A stretch of 64,000 nucleotides of DNA from Pseudarthrobacter sp. MM222. Lineage in GTDB: Bacteria > Actinomycetota > Actinomycetes > Actinomycetales > Micrococcaceae. The position numbers and the translations under genes were made by a program. Shown here piece by piece: positions 8,365 to 16,692 of this stretch; the stretch's first letter is position 1; the number at the start of each line of letters is the position of its first letter. A model generated the notes under the pieces. The model saw only the letters and a list, made by a program, of their open reading frames with translations, was not told where the DNA came from and searched no databases. Location: positions 4,223,033-4,287,032 of the forward strand of contig NZ_OX352321.1 in assembly GCF_947090775.1 (NCBI RefSeq), given 5' to 3'.

Positions 8365-8410
8365 ACCTCAGGCTGCGCCGAGGGCAGCGGCGGACCTCAG
8401 GCTGCGCCGA
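8365..8410. repeat. 17-bp direct repeat at the end of the DUF2277 gene
   Basis: ACCTCAGGCTGCGCCGA occurs at 8365-8381 and again at 8394-8410, where it forms the last codons and stop of the DUF2277 gene. It looks like a short duplication of the gene's 3' end. Each copy can pair locally with neighbouring GCAGC stretches. Confidence 0.6.
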
Positions 8411-8669
8411 ACCGGACTTGCGCCTTGGCGCGCAACTTGGCGGCCTCCTCGTCCCGGTCCTTAGCCGGAGCGTGCGTCACCAGCGAATCGAGCAGGTGCT
8501 GCGTGGCGTGCGCGATCTCGTGGACGGCCCGGTTGAAGGCTTCCTCGTTGGCCTTGGACGGCTTGGTGCTGCCGCTGATCTTGCGCACATACTGCAGCGC
8601 GGCGGCCTCCACCTCGGCCGTGGTGGCGCGGGGCTCAAAGTTATGCAGGGTATGGATGTTTCGGCACAT
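8397..8669 (-). CDS. DUF2277 domain protein
   Basis: A 90-residue protein with the DUF2277 signature at its start (MCRNIHTLHNFEPRATTAEVEAA, here split: Cys2, Arg3, Asn4 and the NFEP-AT element), followed by ALQYVRKISGSTKPS and a helical C-terminal half (AFNRAVHEIAHATQHLLDSL). Function of the family is unknown; its conserved start suggests a nucleotide- or RNA-related role only by guess. It stands alone between copA and the DMT exporter gene, convergent with copA. Confidence 0.9.
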   Translation of the reverse strand: MCRNIHTLHNFEPRATTAEVEAAALQYVRKISGSTKPSKANEEAFNRAVHEIAHATQHLLDSLVTHAPAKDRDEEAAKLRAKAQVRFGAA

Positions 8670-8678
8670 AGCTCTATG

Positions 8679-9770
8679 CTAAGCGCCGGATCCCGTGCGA
8701 TCGAGGCCCGCGGCCGGGGATGATGACGACGCCGGCAGGGGTACCGCCGCCGCTCCGCCGCGAAGCTCGTCCAGCCGGACCAGGACCACTCCGCCGACAA
8801 TCAGGACACCGCCCAGAAGCTGGATGGGGCCGGGCAGTTCACCGAGCAAGAGCCACGCCCAGATCACGGCGAACAGCACCTCGGTGAGCGAAATGAACGA
8901 GGCGACTTTGGATCCGAGCGCCCGCGCGGCGACAATGCCGGTGAGGTAGGCCAACACCGTGGCGAGCACCACCAGGCCGCCCAGCGCCGCCCACCAGGGG
9001 GTGATCCAGGGACCCAGACGGGTGTCGGCGGTGCTGAACGCCATCGGCAGCAGGCCGGTGGCTGCTGCCAGCCACATGACCACCGCGCCCACCAGGAGTC
9101 CCCCGGACGCCAGCACGATCGGTGGGAGCGTGTCGTTCTCCCTGGCTGTGATGAAGAAGTAAATCGCGAGGCACACGGCGGCCGCGATCCCCCACAGCAC
9201 GCCGATGAGATCGATCTTGACGGCTCCCGTGAGATCCAGGACCAGGACGAGGCCACCCAGGGACAGCAGGGTGCCCGCGATGGTCAGCGGGTTCGGCCGC
9301 TTCCGGCTGGCAGCCCAGAGCCAGAGGACAATGAGCACGGGGGCGAGGTACTCCAGCAGCAGCGCAACGCCCACCGAGAGCCGTTCCACTGCGTTGAAGT
9401 AGAAGAGCTGGCAGGCCGCGACGCCGATGAGCCCAAAGAGCAAAACAGTGACCCAGTTGTTCCGGAGCTGATGCCAGCGCCCGCGCAGGGCCGGAACGGC
9501 GGGGACGGCCAGGATCAGCGCCGCTCCCGTAAGTCGTGCCGTGACCGCCGCCCCCGGCGTCCAGCCGGTTTCCAGCAATGCCTTCGCGAACGATCCGGAG
9601 AGACCGAACACCGCGGAGGACAGCAGGGCCACTCCCAGTCCCGAAGCCAGGAAACCCGAGGCGGCGCCTTGTGCGCGGGGCCCCCGTTTCCCCGGGGCGG
9701 GTATTGCGGCGTCCAGCGGGGTTGCGGGATTCCGGGCCGTTGCATCGGCGGAGCGGCGTGCGGCAGACAC
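8679..9770 (-). CDS. EamA/DMT-superfamily transporter
   Basis: A 363-residue inner-membrane protein with ten predicted hydrophobic segments arranged as two EamA repeats. Typical elements are visible: LLSSAVFGLSGSFAKALL early in repeat one, the LLLEYLAPVLIVLWLW segment closing it, and SLTEVLFAVIWAWLLLGELPGPIQLLGGVLIVGGVVLVRL closing repeat two. The N-terminal ~45 residues are a hydrophilic extension. Such proteins usually export amino acids or small metabolites. The gene is divergent from the CGNR regulator across a 72-bp region with an inverted repeat, suggesting that the regulator controls it. Confidence 0.9.
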   Translation of the reverse strand: MSAARRSADATARNPATPLDAAIPAPGKRGPRAQGAASGFLASGLGVALLSSAVFGLSGSFAKALLETGWTPGAAVTARLTGAALILAVPAVPALRGRWHQLRNNWVTVLLFGLIGVAACQLFYFNAVERLSVGVALLLEYLAPVLIVLWLWAASRKRPNPLTIAGTLLSLGGLVLVLDLTGAVKIDLIGVLWGIAAAVCLAIYFFITARENDTLPPIVLASGGLLVGAVVMWLAAATGLLPMAFSTADTRLGPWITPWWAALGGLVVLATVLAYLTGIVAARALGSKVASFISLTEVLFAVIWAWLLLGELPGPIQLLGGVLIVGGVVLVRLDELRGGAAAVPLPASSSSPAAGLDRTGSGA

Positions 9771-9781
9771 GGGCTGCCTCC

Positions 9782-9814
9782 TGTCAGGAGTAAGATGGGG
9801 TTATGGTCCTGACA
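9782..9814. promoter_or_regulatory. inverted repeat in divergent promoter (candidate operator)
   Basis: TGTCAGGA (9782-9789) and TCCTGACA (9807-9814) are perfect complements separated by 17 bp, between the divergent EamA and CGNR genes. Centre spacing of 25 bp fits a dimeric regulator on one face of DNA. The likely protein is the CGNR regulator next door. Confidence 0.5.
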
Positions 9815-9842
9815 ATACGCCCGACCCAGGTAAGGAGTCAAG

Positions 9843-10385
9843 ATGGTTTTTGCCCCTGACACGGAAGTTGCCCTGCGCTCCGTGGTCAACCTCATCAACA
9901 CCGCGGCCAATGGCGATGAGGAGCTGGCCACAACGGCGGACCTGGACCGCTTCCTGGCGGCAGAAGGCTTCACCGGCTCCCGGACCGGGGACGCGGCCGA
10001 ACTCGCCAGTGTGCACCGCCTTCGGAGCGAGTTGGCGGAACTGTGGCTCGCTGAAGAAGCTGCGGCCGTGGACACCCTGAACCGGCTGCTGCGGGACGCC
10101 AGGGCGCTCCCCCAGCTCGTCAAGCACGATGGCTGGGACTGGCACCTGCACGCCACCACCCCGGAGGCTCCGCTGGCCGACCGGATGAGCACGGAGGCCG
10201 CCATGGCCCTGGTCGATGTGATCCGCAGCAAGGAGATGGACCGGCTGCTGGTCTGCACCGCGGAGGACTGCGACGCGGTGGTGCTGGACCTCAGCCGCAA
10301 CCGCTCCAAGCGCTACTGCGACACCGGAAACTGCGCGAACCGGGCGCATGTGGCGGCCTACCGGGCGCGCAAGGCGGCGTCCTGA
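9843..10385 (+). CDS. ABATE-domain / CGNR zinc-finger transcriptional regulator
   Basis: A 180-residue protein: an N-terminal ABATE-like domain (about 1-130; DTEVALRSVVNLINT start) followed by a CGNR zinc finger (about 137-178). The finger cysteines are seen in LLVCTAEDC and RYCDTGNC; the naming motif reads CANR here rather than CGNR, a mild change that keeps Cys, Asn and Arg. AAGGAG lies 8 bases before the ATG. These proteins are stress- or metabolite-responsive transcription factors. Divergent placement from the DMT exporter and the shared inverted repeat indicate local regulation. Confidence 0.88.
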   Translation: MVFAPDTEVALRSVVNLINTAANGDEELATTADLDRFLAAEGFTGSRTGDAAELASVHRLRSELAELWLAEEAAAVDTLNRLLRDARALPQLVKHDGWDWHLHATTPEAPLADRMSTEAAMALVDVIRSKEMDRLLVCTAEDCDAVVLDLSRNRSKRYCDTGNCANRAHVAAYRARKAAS

Positions 10386-10436
10386 CCGCGGCGGGATCGG
10401 GACGGCGGGCCCGCCGTTAAGCTGCGCCCCAGCGAA

Positions 10437-10805
10437 CTAGCGGAGCTCGTCCCGGGGCGTGCCGTCGGGGTTGGTGCCGGGGCCATCGGGATCGGGCCGT
10501 GGTGGGTAGCCGCCGGAACCGGAAGGTGACTTCCTGGAGCTGAGATTCACGCCGGATCCCTTGCCCAGGTGCTCGTCGTTGCCCTTGTAGCTCATTGCAA
10601 GCATGGCGGCCAGGACCAGGGTCACGATGAACGCGATGCCGGCTCCGGTGAAGGCAAGGTCGAACCGGGGCGTCTTGGCGCTGCCGCCGGAGGCGAAGAT
10701 CAGGACGGCGAAGAAGGCGAGCACAGCCCAGAATGCGGAGAACAGGAGTGGTCCCTTGACCGAGGTCCGCAGGCTGCGCGGTTCTCCGGGTTTCTGCTGA
10801 GCCAA
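10437..10805 (-). CDS. two-TM hypothetical membrane protein
   Basis: A 122-residue protein beginning at TTG 10805, chosen because GGAGGA lies seven bases upstream; a longer frame from ATG 10859 lacks this. Hydrophobic segments near residues 20-40 (LLFSAFWAVLAFFAVLIFASG) and 55-75 (AGIAFIVTLVLAAMLAMSY) are joined by a short polar loop (SAKTPRFD). The C-terminal ~40 residues are Gly/Pro/Asp rich and probably disordered in the cytoplasm. Unknown function. It is followed upstream by another membrane-protein gene on the same strand 84 bp away. Confidence 0.7.
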   Translation of the reverse strand: MAQQKPGEPRSLRTSVKGPLLFSAFWAVLAFFAVLIFASGGSAKTPRFDLAFTGAGIAFIVTLVLAAMLAMSYKGNDEHLGKGSGVNLSSRKSPSGSGGYPPRPDPDGPGTNPDGTPRDELR

Positions 10806-10889
10806 GGTGCTTTCCTCCTGCAGCCGACGCCCGGGGGCGTGGCAGTTTTGATACCGCAATTGTTCTACGCAGGGTAGAACCTGTCCCTA

Positions 10890-11483
10890 CTAGTTTACGG
10901 CCTCGATGGAATCGCGCCGCGCATCGTGCCGCAGCGTCAGTCCCCCCAGCATCCACAGCACGCCGGTGATGATGGCGCCGCCACCGGCGACCCCGAGGAG
11001 CGCGTGCGGTCCGAGGTTGATGAAGAACGGCAGCGCCGCCGCCGTGCCGAGCCCGATCACGCCCGAAGCGATCCAGTCCCGCGCCAGCACGCTCCGGCCG
11101 CGGCCGATGATACCGAGGTACAGTTCTGCGGCGGCAGCCAGGCCCAGCCCGAGTGCCCCGAGGACTCCGAACACGAGGTTGCTGGAGAGCAGCCCGACGG
11201 CGGCACCGGTTCCGGCGAGCAGCGACCCTGCCGCGGAGAGGATCTTGCCGGATCGGGAGCCGCCGGGGAATCCCGATTTGTTGACGCTCCAGACCAGCAC
11301 CGCTCCGGTGGCCAGCAGGTAGAGTCCGCCCGCCCAGCCCATCCCGGCTTCGGAGGGGGTGGCCCAGAACACGGTCAGAGCACCGAAGCCCAGTGCGACG
11401 GCGGCCCGGACGAGCACGGGCCTCCAGAGGTCCGCGTCGGCGGGCAGGGCGGTGGACGCGTCAGGGTTTGCGGGGTGAGTCAC
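10890..11483 (-). CDS. multi-pass membrane protein, HdeD-like
   Basis: A 197-residue protein with about six hydrophobic segments from residue 25 onward, rich in Gly and Ala (AAVGLLSSNLVFGVLGALGLGLAAA, GVAGGGAIITGVLWMLGGL). The pattern of short alternating helices resembles HdeD/DUF308 proteins, but I do not recognise a defining motif. No catalytic residues. It lies between the two-TM protein and the MATE gene, all on the minus strand, so an operon is possible though gaps are 48-84 bp. Confidence 0.65.
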   Translation of the reverse strand: MTHPANPDASTALPADADLWRPVLVRAAVALGFGALTVFWATPSEAGMGWAGGLYLLATGAVLVWSVNKSGFPGGSRSGKILSAAGSLLAGTGAAVGLLSSNLVFGVLGALGLGLAAAAELYLGIIGRGRSVLARDWIASGVIGLGTAAALPFFINLGPHALLGVAGGGAIITGVLWMLGGLTLRHDARRDSIEAVN

Positions 11484-11531
11484 CCGTCCAGTTTAGTGCG
11501 AAGCAGCTGCGGCGCATGTCGGGGCAACCGC

Positions 11532-12887
11532 TTACCGCACGCCGAGCACCATCCACCGGTCGGTCCGCGCCCGGAGGCCCAGCGTGAGGGCCCGGGCCAG
11601 CATGTAGCCCAGCGAGAAGGCCGCCCATAACCAAAGCAGCCCCGCGCCGCCGTCGGCCCCGGAAACGCGGACCGCCAGCAACAGCGGCAGGTAGAGGGCC
11701 AGGTTGACGACGCCTGCGACCGCCAGGTACTTCGCGTCCCCCGCCCCGATGAGCACGCCGTCCAGGACGAAAACGTACCCGGCAACGGGCTGGCCCGCCG
11801 CGAGCACCCACAGGGCGAGCGTGAGTGCGGAGCGGACCTCCGCATCGGAGGTGAACAGGAGGCCGGCCCAGGGTGCGGCGGCAGCCAGCAGGATCCCGGT
11901 CAGCACGCCAAAGCCGAGGCCCCACCGGACCATCGTCCCGGTAAGCTCCCGCACCGCCGCCGCATGGCCCGCGCCGAGCTCCTTGCCGATCAGGGCCTGC
12001 GCCGCAATGGCCAGAGCGTCCAGCGCGAAGGCCAGGAAGGTGAACACGGTCATGGCAAGCTGGTGCGCTGCGAGGTTCACCGGGCCCTGGGCGGTGACCA
12101 CGACGACCGTGGCCAGGATGGCGATCCGCAGGCTCAGCGTCCGCAGCATCAGCCACGAGCCCACCTTGGTCATGGACCGGATGCCCCGCCAGTCCGGCAG
12201 CAGGGGCACGCCGGAACTGCGGGCGTTGCGTCGCACCATTCCGACATAAACAAGGGCCATGGCCCACTGCGCGATGCTGGTGCCGACCGCGGAGCCCGTG
12301 ACGGACCAGTGCAGCCCGTAGACCAGGAAAAGGTTCAGCACGATGTTCAGCGTGAACCCGGCAGCAGCGACTATGAGCGGAGTGCGGGTGTCCTGCAGGC
12401 CGCGCAGCACACCGGTGCCCGCAAAGATCAGCAGCATCGCAACGAGTCCGGGCATCGACCAGCGCAGGTAGTCCACAGCGAACATCCGCACCTCACCCCG
12501 GGCTCCCATGAGCTCCAGGAGCGGGTCGGCGGCTACGAAACCCACCGCGGCAAGAAGGGTCCCGAGCAGCAAGGCCAGCCAGACGCCGTCGCGCCCGGCC
12601 GCAAGGGCCTTGGGCAACTGCCCGCTGCCCACCGCCCGGGCCACCGCCGGCGTCGTGGAGTATGCGAGAAAAACCATCAGCCCGACTGCCGTATGCAGCA
12701 CCGCGGAAGCCAGTCCGACGCCCGCCAACTGGGCCACGCCCAGATGGCCGACAATCGCAGAATCGGCAAGCAGGAACAGCGGTTCGGCGATCAAGGCGCC
12801 GAAGGCCGGGACGGCAAGACGGAAGATCTCGTGGCGGCGGCTGCCCGGGGACGGCAGCGTGGCGGAGGGCAGGGACGATGCGGGCAC
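11532..12887 (-). CDS. MATE family efflux transporter (DinF-like)
   Basis: A 451-residue protein with twelve hydrophobic segments in two six-helix bundles. MATE landmarks are seen: FRLAVPAFGALIAEPLFLLADSAIVGHLG at the start (Pro and Asp positions typical of the cation site), then NLAAHQLAMTVFTFLAFALDALAIAAQALIGKELG at the start of the second half. The DinF subgroup is suggested by the overall length and the second-half sequence. Expected to export organic cations or oxidised compounds in exchange for Na+ or H+. It is divergent from doxX, across a region with a MarR-like palindrome. Confidence 0.93.
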   Translation of the reverse strand: MPASSLPSATLPSPGSRRHEIFRLAVPAFGALIAEPLFLLADSAIVGHLGVAQLAGVGLASAVLHTAVGLMVFLAYSTTPAVARAVGSGQLPKALAAGRDGVWLALLLGTLLAAVGFVAADPLLELMGARGEVRMFAVDYLRWSMPGLVAMLLIFAGTGVLRGLQDTRTPLIVAAAGFTLNIVLNLFLVYGLHWSVTGSAVGTSIAQWAMALVYVGMVRRNARSSGVPLLPDWRGIRSMTKVGSWLMLRTLSLRIAILATVVVVTAQGPVNLAAHQLAMTVFTFLAFALDALAIAAQALIGKELGAGHAAAVRELTGTMVRWGLGFGVLTGILLAAAAPWAGLLFTSDAEVRSALTLALWVLAAGQPVAGYVFVLDGVLIGAGDAKYLAVAGVVNLALYLPLLLAVRVSGADGGAGLLWLWAAFSLGYMLARALTLGLRARTDRWMVLGVR

Positions 12888-12946
12888 GGAACAACCCTAA
12901 CCGCGGGGCGGGCGGCGCACCTGTGGCAGTCCATAAATCGTAATTA

Positions 12947-12960
12947 GTTGACATTTCAAC
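12947..12960. promoter_or_regulatory. MarR-like palindrome upstream of doxX
   Basis: GTTGACATTTCAAC is a perfect palindrome (arms GTTGA/TCAAC, 4-bp centre) in an AT-rich stretch between the divergent MATE and DoxX genes. It contains TTGACA, a perfect -35 hexamer. MarR/DUF24-type regulators of redox and DoxX-linked genes use such TTGA-TCAA sites; no regulator gene is adjacent. Confidence 0.5.
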
Positions 12961-12981
12961 CAATCAGGAGGAAGACTTAAT

Positions 12982-13482
12982 GTGAACGCAACCGCTGAGC
13001 GGCACCACAAGACCCGCGCGGCTCCCCCTCACGAAACGGTATATTCCATGAACCAGTCCACCTTGACCACCTCGGCCCGCACAATCCTGCGCCTCGTCAC
13101 CGGCTTTCTCTTCGCCGCCCACGGCTGGCAGAAATTCAACGAATTCACCGTCGCCGGCACCCAGGCCTCGTTCGCGAAGATGGGCGTGCCGGCTGCGGAA
13201 GTGGCCGCCCCCGTAGTGGCCACCCTGGAACTGGTCGGGGGCATTGCGCTGATACTCGGTGTACTCACCCGGGTGTTCGCAGTCCTCCTCACCCTCAACA
13301 TGCTGGGCGCCCTGGTCCTGGTCCACGCCCCGGCCGGAGTCTTCGCCGCAACCGGCGGCTATGAGCTGGTACTGCTGCTGGCTACTGCAGCCCTGGCCGT
13401 CGCCCTCGTCGGAGCAGGCAAGGTGTCCGTCGATAAGGTGCTGTTCGGCCGGAGCGGATCGAAGCTCAGCGTCCTGGCCTAG
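12982..13482 (+). CDS. DoxX family membrane protein
   Basis: A DoxX-type four-helix membrane protein. LRLVTGFLFAAHGWQKF is the family start, and PVVATLELVGGIALILGVLTRVFAVLL and ALVLVHAP follow. Two starts compete: GTG 12982 (166 aa, AGGAGG ten bases upstream, 22-residue polar extension) and ATG 13048 (144 aa, the usual family start, but no ribosome binding site). The upstream AGGAGG also lies eight bases before an ATG directly followed by TGA (12980-12985), a start-stop element. DoxX proteins are linked to thiol/redox or quinone stress. A stem-loop follows the gene. Confidence 0.85.
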   Translation: MNATAERHHKTRAAPPHETVYSMNQSTLTTSARTILRLVTGFLFAAHGWQKFNEFTVAGTQASFAKMGVPAAEVAAPVVATLELVGGIALILGVLTRVFAVLLTLNMLGALVLVHAPAGVFAATGGYELVLLLATAALAVALVGAGKVSVDKVLFGRSGSKLSVLA

Positions 13483-13506
13483 GCTCCGGCTCCAAACGCA
13501 AGCACG

Positions 13507-13545
13507 CGACGTCGGGCGGTCACCATGGGTGGCCGCCCGGCGTCG
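13507..13545 (+). terminator. stem-loop after doxX
   Basis: CGACGTCGGGCGGTCACC (13507-13524) pairs with 13528-13545 over 18 positions with two G-T type mismatches and a 3-base loop. There is no T-run, so it may be a weak terminator or an RNA-stabilising hairpin. Confidence 0.5.
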
Positions 13546-13651
13546 TCTCCGGACGTGGTCATGGCGTCGCTGCTGATTGCTTATGGCGGCCGGCGTGGCC
13601 TTTGTGTCGCTGGCCCGGGCCGGTTCAGACGAGCATCAGTAAACTGCCAGC

Positions 13652-14677
13652 ATGAGTGAGACAGCCGCCAATTCCGTCACCCTGCGTTTCCTTGCAGCCC
13701 CCACCGACTTGGGCCACAGCGGGTCCGTCGACGCCGGCACGGTGCTGGAGTGGGTAGACAAGGCCGCCTACGCCGCCGCCGTCGGCTGGTCGAAGTCCTA
13801 CTGCGTGACGGCCTACGTGGGGAACATCCATTTCGCGGACCCCGTCAATAGCGGCGACATGGTGGAAGTCGAGGCCACCATCGTCTACACGGGACGGTCC
13901 TCGATGCACATCCGCACCGTGGTGTCCTCGGGCGACCCCAAAGGCGGCCCTGCCACGATGCGCAGCCAGTGCATGGTGATCTTCGTGGCCGTCGGCGAGG
14001 ACGGCAAGCCCGTTTCCGTACCGCATTTCGAGCCTGCAACGCCGGAGGAGATAGAACAGCGCGACCACGCCGTGGCCAGGATCAAGGTCCGCGAGGACAT
14101 CGTCCGGGCCATGAATGCACAGGCATATACCGACGCCGGTACGGCCGAACGCGTGGTCCTGCGGTTCATGGCGGCCCCCACGGACGTTAACTGGGGCGGC
14201 AAAGTCCACGGTGGCATCGTGATGAAATGGATCGACGAGGCGGCCTACGTGTGCGCGTCCCGCTACTGCGGGCTGGACACCGTGGCGGTATTTTCCGGCG
14301 GCGTGCGCTTCTACCGGCCGCTGCTGATCGGCCACGTCGTGGAAGTCGAGGCCCGGCTGGTCTACACGGGCACCAAGGGCATGCATGTTGCCGTCCATGT
14401 CCGCTCAGGCGACCCCAAGGGACGCGAGCTGAATCTCACCACGTACTGCCTGACCGTGATGGTTGCCCGCGATAGAACCGGCACGTCGGTCCCCATCCCG
14501 CAATGGAGTCCGCAGTCCGAAGAGGACAAGCGGCTGCACGCCCACGCCCGCGAGCTGCTCGAAATCCGCGGACGCGCGCCGGGGAACCGGCTGCCCAACC
14601 ACCTGCTCCCGGCGGCCGGTCCGCAGCCATCCGCCGGGCCCGGCTCAGCGGCCGGGCCGGCCGGAGCGGACGCCTAG
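13652..14677 (+). CDS. acyl-CoA thioesterase with tandem hotdog domains
   Basis: A 341-residue protein with two homologous hotdog domains (about 1-125 and 165-290). The repeat is plain in paired segments: RFLAAPTDLGHSGSVDAGTVLEWVDKAAY versus RFMAAPTDVNWGGKVHGGIVMKWIDEAAY (both shown in part), and VEVEATIVYTG versus VEVEARLVYTG. Catalytic-type residues Asn/Asp and the G-G-x-V-(M/L)-x-W-(I/V)-D element are kept best in the second domain (KVHGG); the first has VDAGT, so it may be structural. It would hydrolyse acyl-CoA to free acid and CoA. The C-terminal 40 residues are Pro/Gly rich. Confidence 0.9.
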   Translation: MSETAANSVTLRFLAAPTDLGHSGSVDAGTVLEWVDKAAYAAAVGWSKSYCVTAYVGNIHFADPVNSGDMVEVEATIVYTGRSSMHIRTVVSSGDPKGGPATMRSQCMVIFVAVGEDGKPVSVPHFEPATPEEIEQRDHAVARIKVREDIVRAMNAQAYTDAGTAERVVLRFMAAPTDVNWGGKVHGGIVMKWIDEAAYVCASRYCGLDTVAVFSGGVRFYRPLLIGHVVEVEARLVYTGTKGMHVAVHVRSGDPKGRELNLTTYCLTVMVARDRTGTSVPIPQWSPQSEEDKRLHAHARELLEIRGRAPGNRLPNHLLPAAGPQPSAGPGSAAGPAGADA

Positions 14678-14681
14678 AAGC

Positions 14682-16067
14682 CTAGAAGCCGCCCCCGCCG
14701 CCCGCATCGGCCGCCATGTTGGCAAAGCGCGAGTAGTGCCCCTGGAAGGCCACCACAATGTCCTTGGTCGGGCCGTTACGGTGCTTGGCGATGAGGATGT
14801 CCGCCTCACCGGCGCGCGGGGATTCCTTGTCATAGACATCCTCGCGGTGCAGGAGGATAACCATGTCGGCGTCCTGCTCGATGGAGCCGGACTCGCGCAG
14901 GTCCGAGACCATGGGCCGCTTGTCCTGGCGCTGCTCGGACCCGCGGTTCAGCTGCGAGAGGGCGATCACGGGGACCTGCAGCTCCTTGGCGAGCAGTTTC
15001 AGCGCACGCGAAAATTCGGACACTTCCTGCTGGCGCGACTCGACTTTCTTGCCCGAGCTCATGAGCTGCAGGTAGTCCAGGATCACGAGTTTCAGGTCGT
15101 GCTGCTGCTTGAGGCGCCGGCACTTGGCGCGGATTTCCATCAGCGACATGTTGGGGCTGTCGTCAATGAACAGCGGCGCATCATTCATCCGGCCCATGGT
15201 GGTCGCGATCTTCGACCATTGCTCGTCCTTGATGGTGCCCTTGCGGAGATCCTGGAGACCGATGGTCGCCTCGGCGGACAGCAGGCGCATGGCGATCTCG
15301 TTCCGGCCCATTTCCAGCGAGAACATCACGGTGGCGAGGTTGTTCTTGATGGCGGCCGAGCGGGCGAAGTCGAGGGCGAAGGTGGACTTACCGACGGCCG
15401 GACGGGCGGCAATGACGATCATCTGGCCGGGGTGCAGTCCGTGGGTAAGTTCGTCCAGTTCATAGAACCCAGTGGGGACGCCGGTCATTCCCTCCCCGCG
15501 ATGGCCCGAGGCCTCGATCTCGTCGACGGTGGATTCCATCACGTCCTTCAGGACCACATAGTCTTCGGCCGTGCGGCGCTCCGCCACGGCGTACACCTCG
15601 GCCTGGGCCTGGTTGACCAGGTCCTCAACCTCACCGTCCTGGCCATAACCGAGCTGCACGATTTTCGTCCCGGCGTTCACGAGCCGGCGCAGCACTGCGC
15701 GCTCCGCGACGATCTCGGCGTAGTAGCCGGCGTTGGCTGCCGTCGGGACGGTCTGGATCAGCTCGTGCAGGTACGCAGGGCCGCCAATCCGGTTGATCTC
15801 GCCGCGCTTTGTCAGTTCATCCGAGACCGTAACGGCGTCGGCAGGTTCACCGCGGCCGTAAAGGTCGATGATGGCCTCGTAGACCGTCTCGTGCGCCGGC
15901 CGGTAGAAGTCCTGGCCGCGCAGGATTTCGACGACGTCGGCGATGGCGTCCTTGGACAGCATCATGCCGCCCAGCACCGATTGCTCCGCCGGGATGTCCT
16001 GCGGGGGCTTGCGGCTGCCTTCGGATCCTCGCGTACCCTCGACCGTGTCCAGATGCGTTACTGACAA
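14682..16067 (-). CDS. dnaB: replicative DNA helicase DnaB
   Basis: A 461-residue hexameric helicase that unwinds DNA at the fork. The N-terminal primase-interacting domain (QDIPAEQSVLGGMMLSKDAI...) is followed by the linker and a RecA-like domain with Walker A ARPAVGKST (about 217-225), Walker B LVILDYLQLM (about 325) and the late RESGSIEQDADMV motif. No intein interrupts the P-loop. TTG 16067 is chosen as start: GGAGGA is eight bases upstream and the product then begins MSVTHLDTVEG; the longer frame from 16127 adds an unusual basic leader. A DnaA-box-rich region lies upstream. dnaB is separated from rpsF-ssb-rpsR-rplI by six genes. Confidence 0.95.
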   Translation of the reverse strand: MSVTHLDTVEGTRGSEGSRKPPQDIPAEQSVLGGMMLSKDAIADVVEILRGQDFYRPAHETVYEAIIDLYGRGEPADAVTVSDELTKRGEINRIGGPAYLHELIQTVPTAANAGYYAEIVAERAVLRRLVNAGTKIVQLGYGQDGEVEDLVNQAQAEVYAVAERRTAEDYVVLKDVMESTVDEIEASGHRGEGMTGVPTGFYELDELTHGLHPGQMIVIAARPAVGKSTFALDFARSAAIKNNLATVMFSLEMGRNEIAMRLLSAEATIGLQDLRKGTIKDEQWSKIATTMGRMNDAPLFIDDSPNMSLMEIRAKCRRLKQQHDLKLVILDYLQLMSSGKKVESRQQEVSEFSRALKLLAKELQVPVIALSQLNRGSEQRQDKRPMVSDLRESGSIEQDADMVILLHREDVYDKESPRAGEADILIAKHRNGPTKDIVVAFQGHYSRFANMAADAGGGGGF

Positions 16068-16360
16068 AACTGCCGTCCTCCATTGTGTGCCGCGGCGGAT
16101 AATCTTCGCCGGCGGCGCGTAAGCCATCTGCCTTGGTGCCAGTGACGTCCAGCCCGGCGCGTACCGATGGGACCAGTCCTATCAGTCGGCACCGACAGTT
16201 CTGCCGCCCGATGCCGGGATCCAAGGCGCAGATCCGGCGTGAGGCCCCGCGGCTTCCGTGGGCAGGGACCCAGGCGAACCGGATTTCCGCATCCGCCGCC
16301 CGATCTCCAGCAACGGTATCCCCCAGCCGGGCAGGCACCAAGACGACCGGACACCACCCC

Positions 16361-16667
16361 TGTGGATAAGCTGTGCACTACCGCTCCATGCTTGTGCACA
16401 GCCTGTGGGAACAGCTGTGGATAGAAAAATTGTTCTCCCCGAAATACCGCGCTGACCTGCGGAAACACTGTCTTTACCTTGTGGACACAAAAATATTTTC
16501 GGAATTTTTCATCCACAGCCCAGGCCCCGGGCTGGGGATATGCCCGGGTCTCGGGTGGCACATCAGGGCTGAAATATTCACATTTGGTGAGGGGTGTCAC
16601 GCCTTTACCGGGAATTGACGCCACCTTTAGCGCCCTGTATGCAAGCGCCAGAATATGCTGTGGACAA
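16361..16667. other. DnaA-box-rich, partly AT-rich region upstream of dnaB
   Basis: The 625-bp gap between dnaB and the next gene (16068-16692) holds no convincing gene. It contains a cluster of DnaA-box-like 9-mers: TGTGGATAA (16361, perfect), TTGTGCACA (16392), TGTGGATAG (16416), TGTGGACAC (16480), TCATCCACA (16509, reverse) and TGTGGACAA (16659, perfect for the actinobacterial form). An AT-rich stretch with AAAAATATTTTC lies at 16488-16510. The left third (16068-16350) shows nothing notable beyond the dnaB ribosome binding site. Confidence 0.65.
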
Positions 16668-16692
16668 CCGCAATCTGGCATAAGCTCTAAGC

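Noticed and set aside
14463..16064. Plus-strand open frame of 533 codons opposite dnaB
   Set aside because: It is antisense to dnaB, whose motifs are complete; no ribosome binding site or domain.
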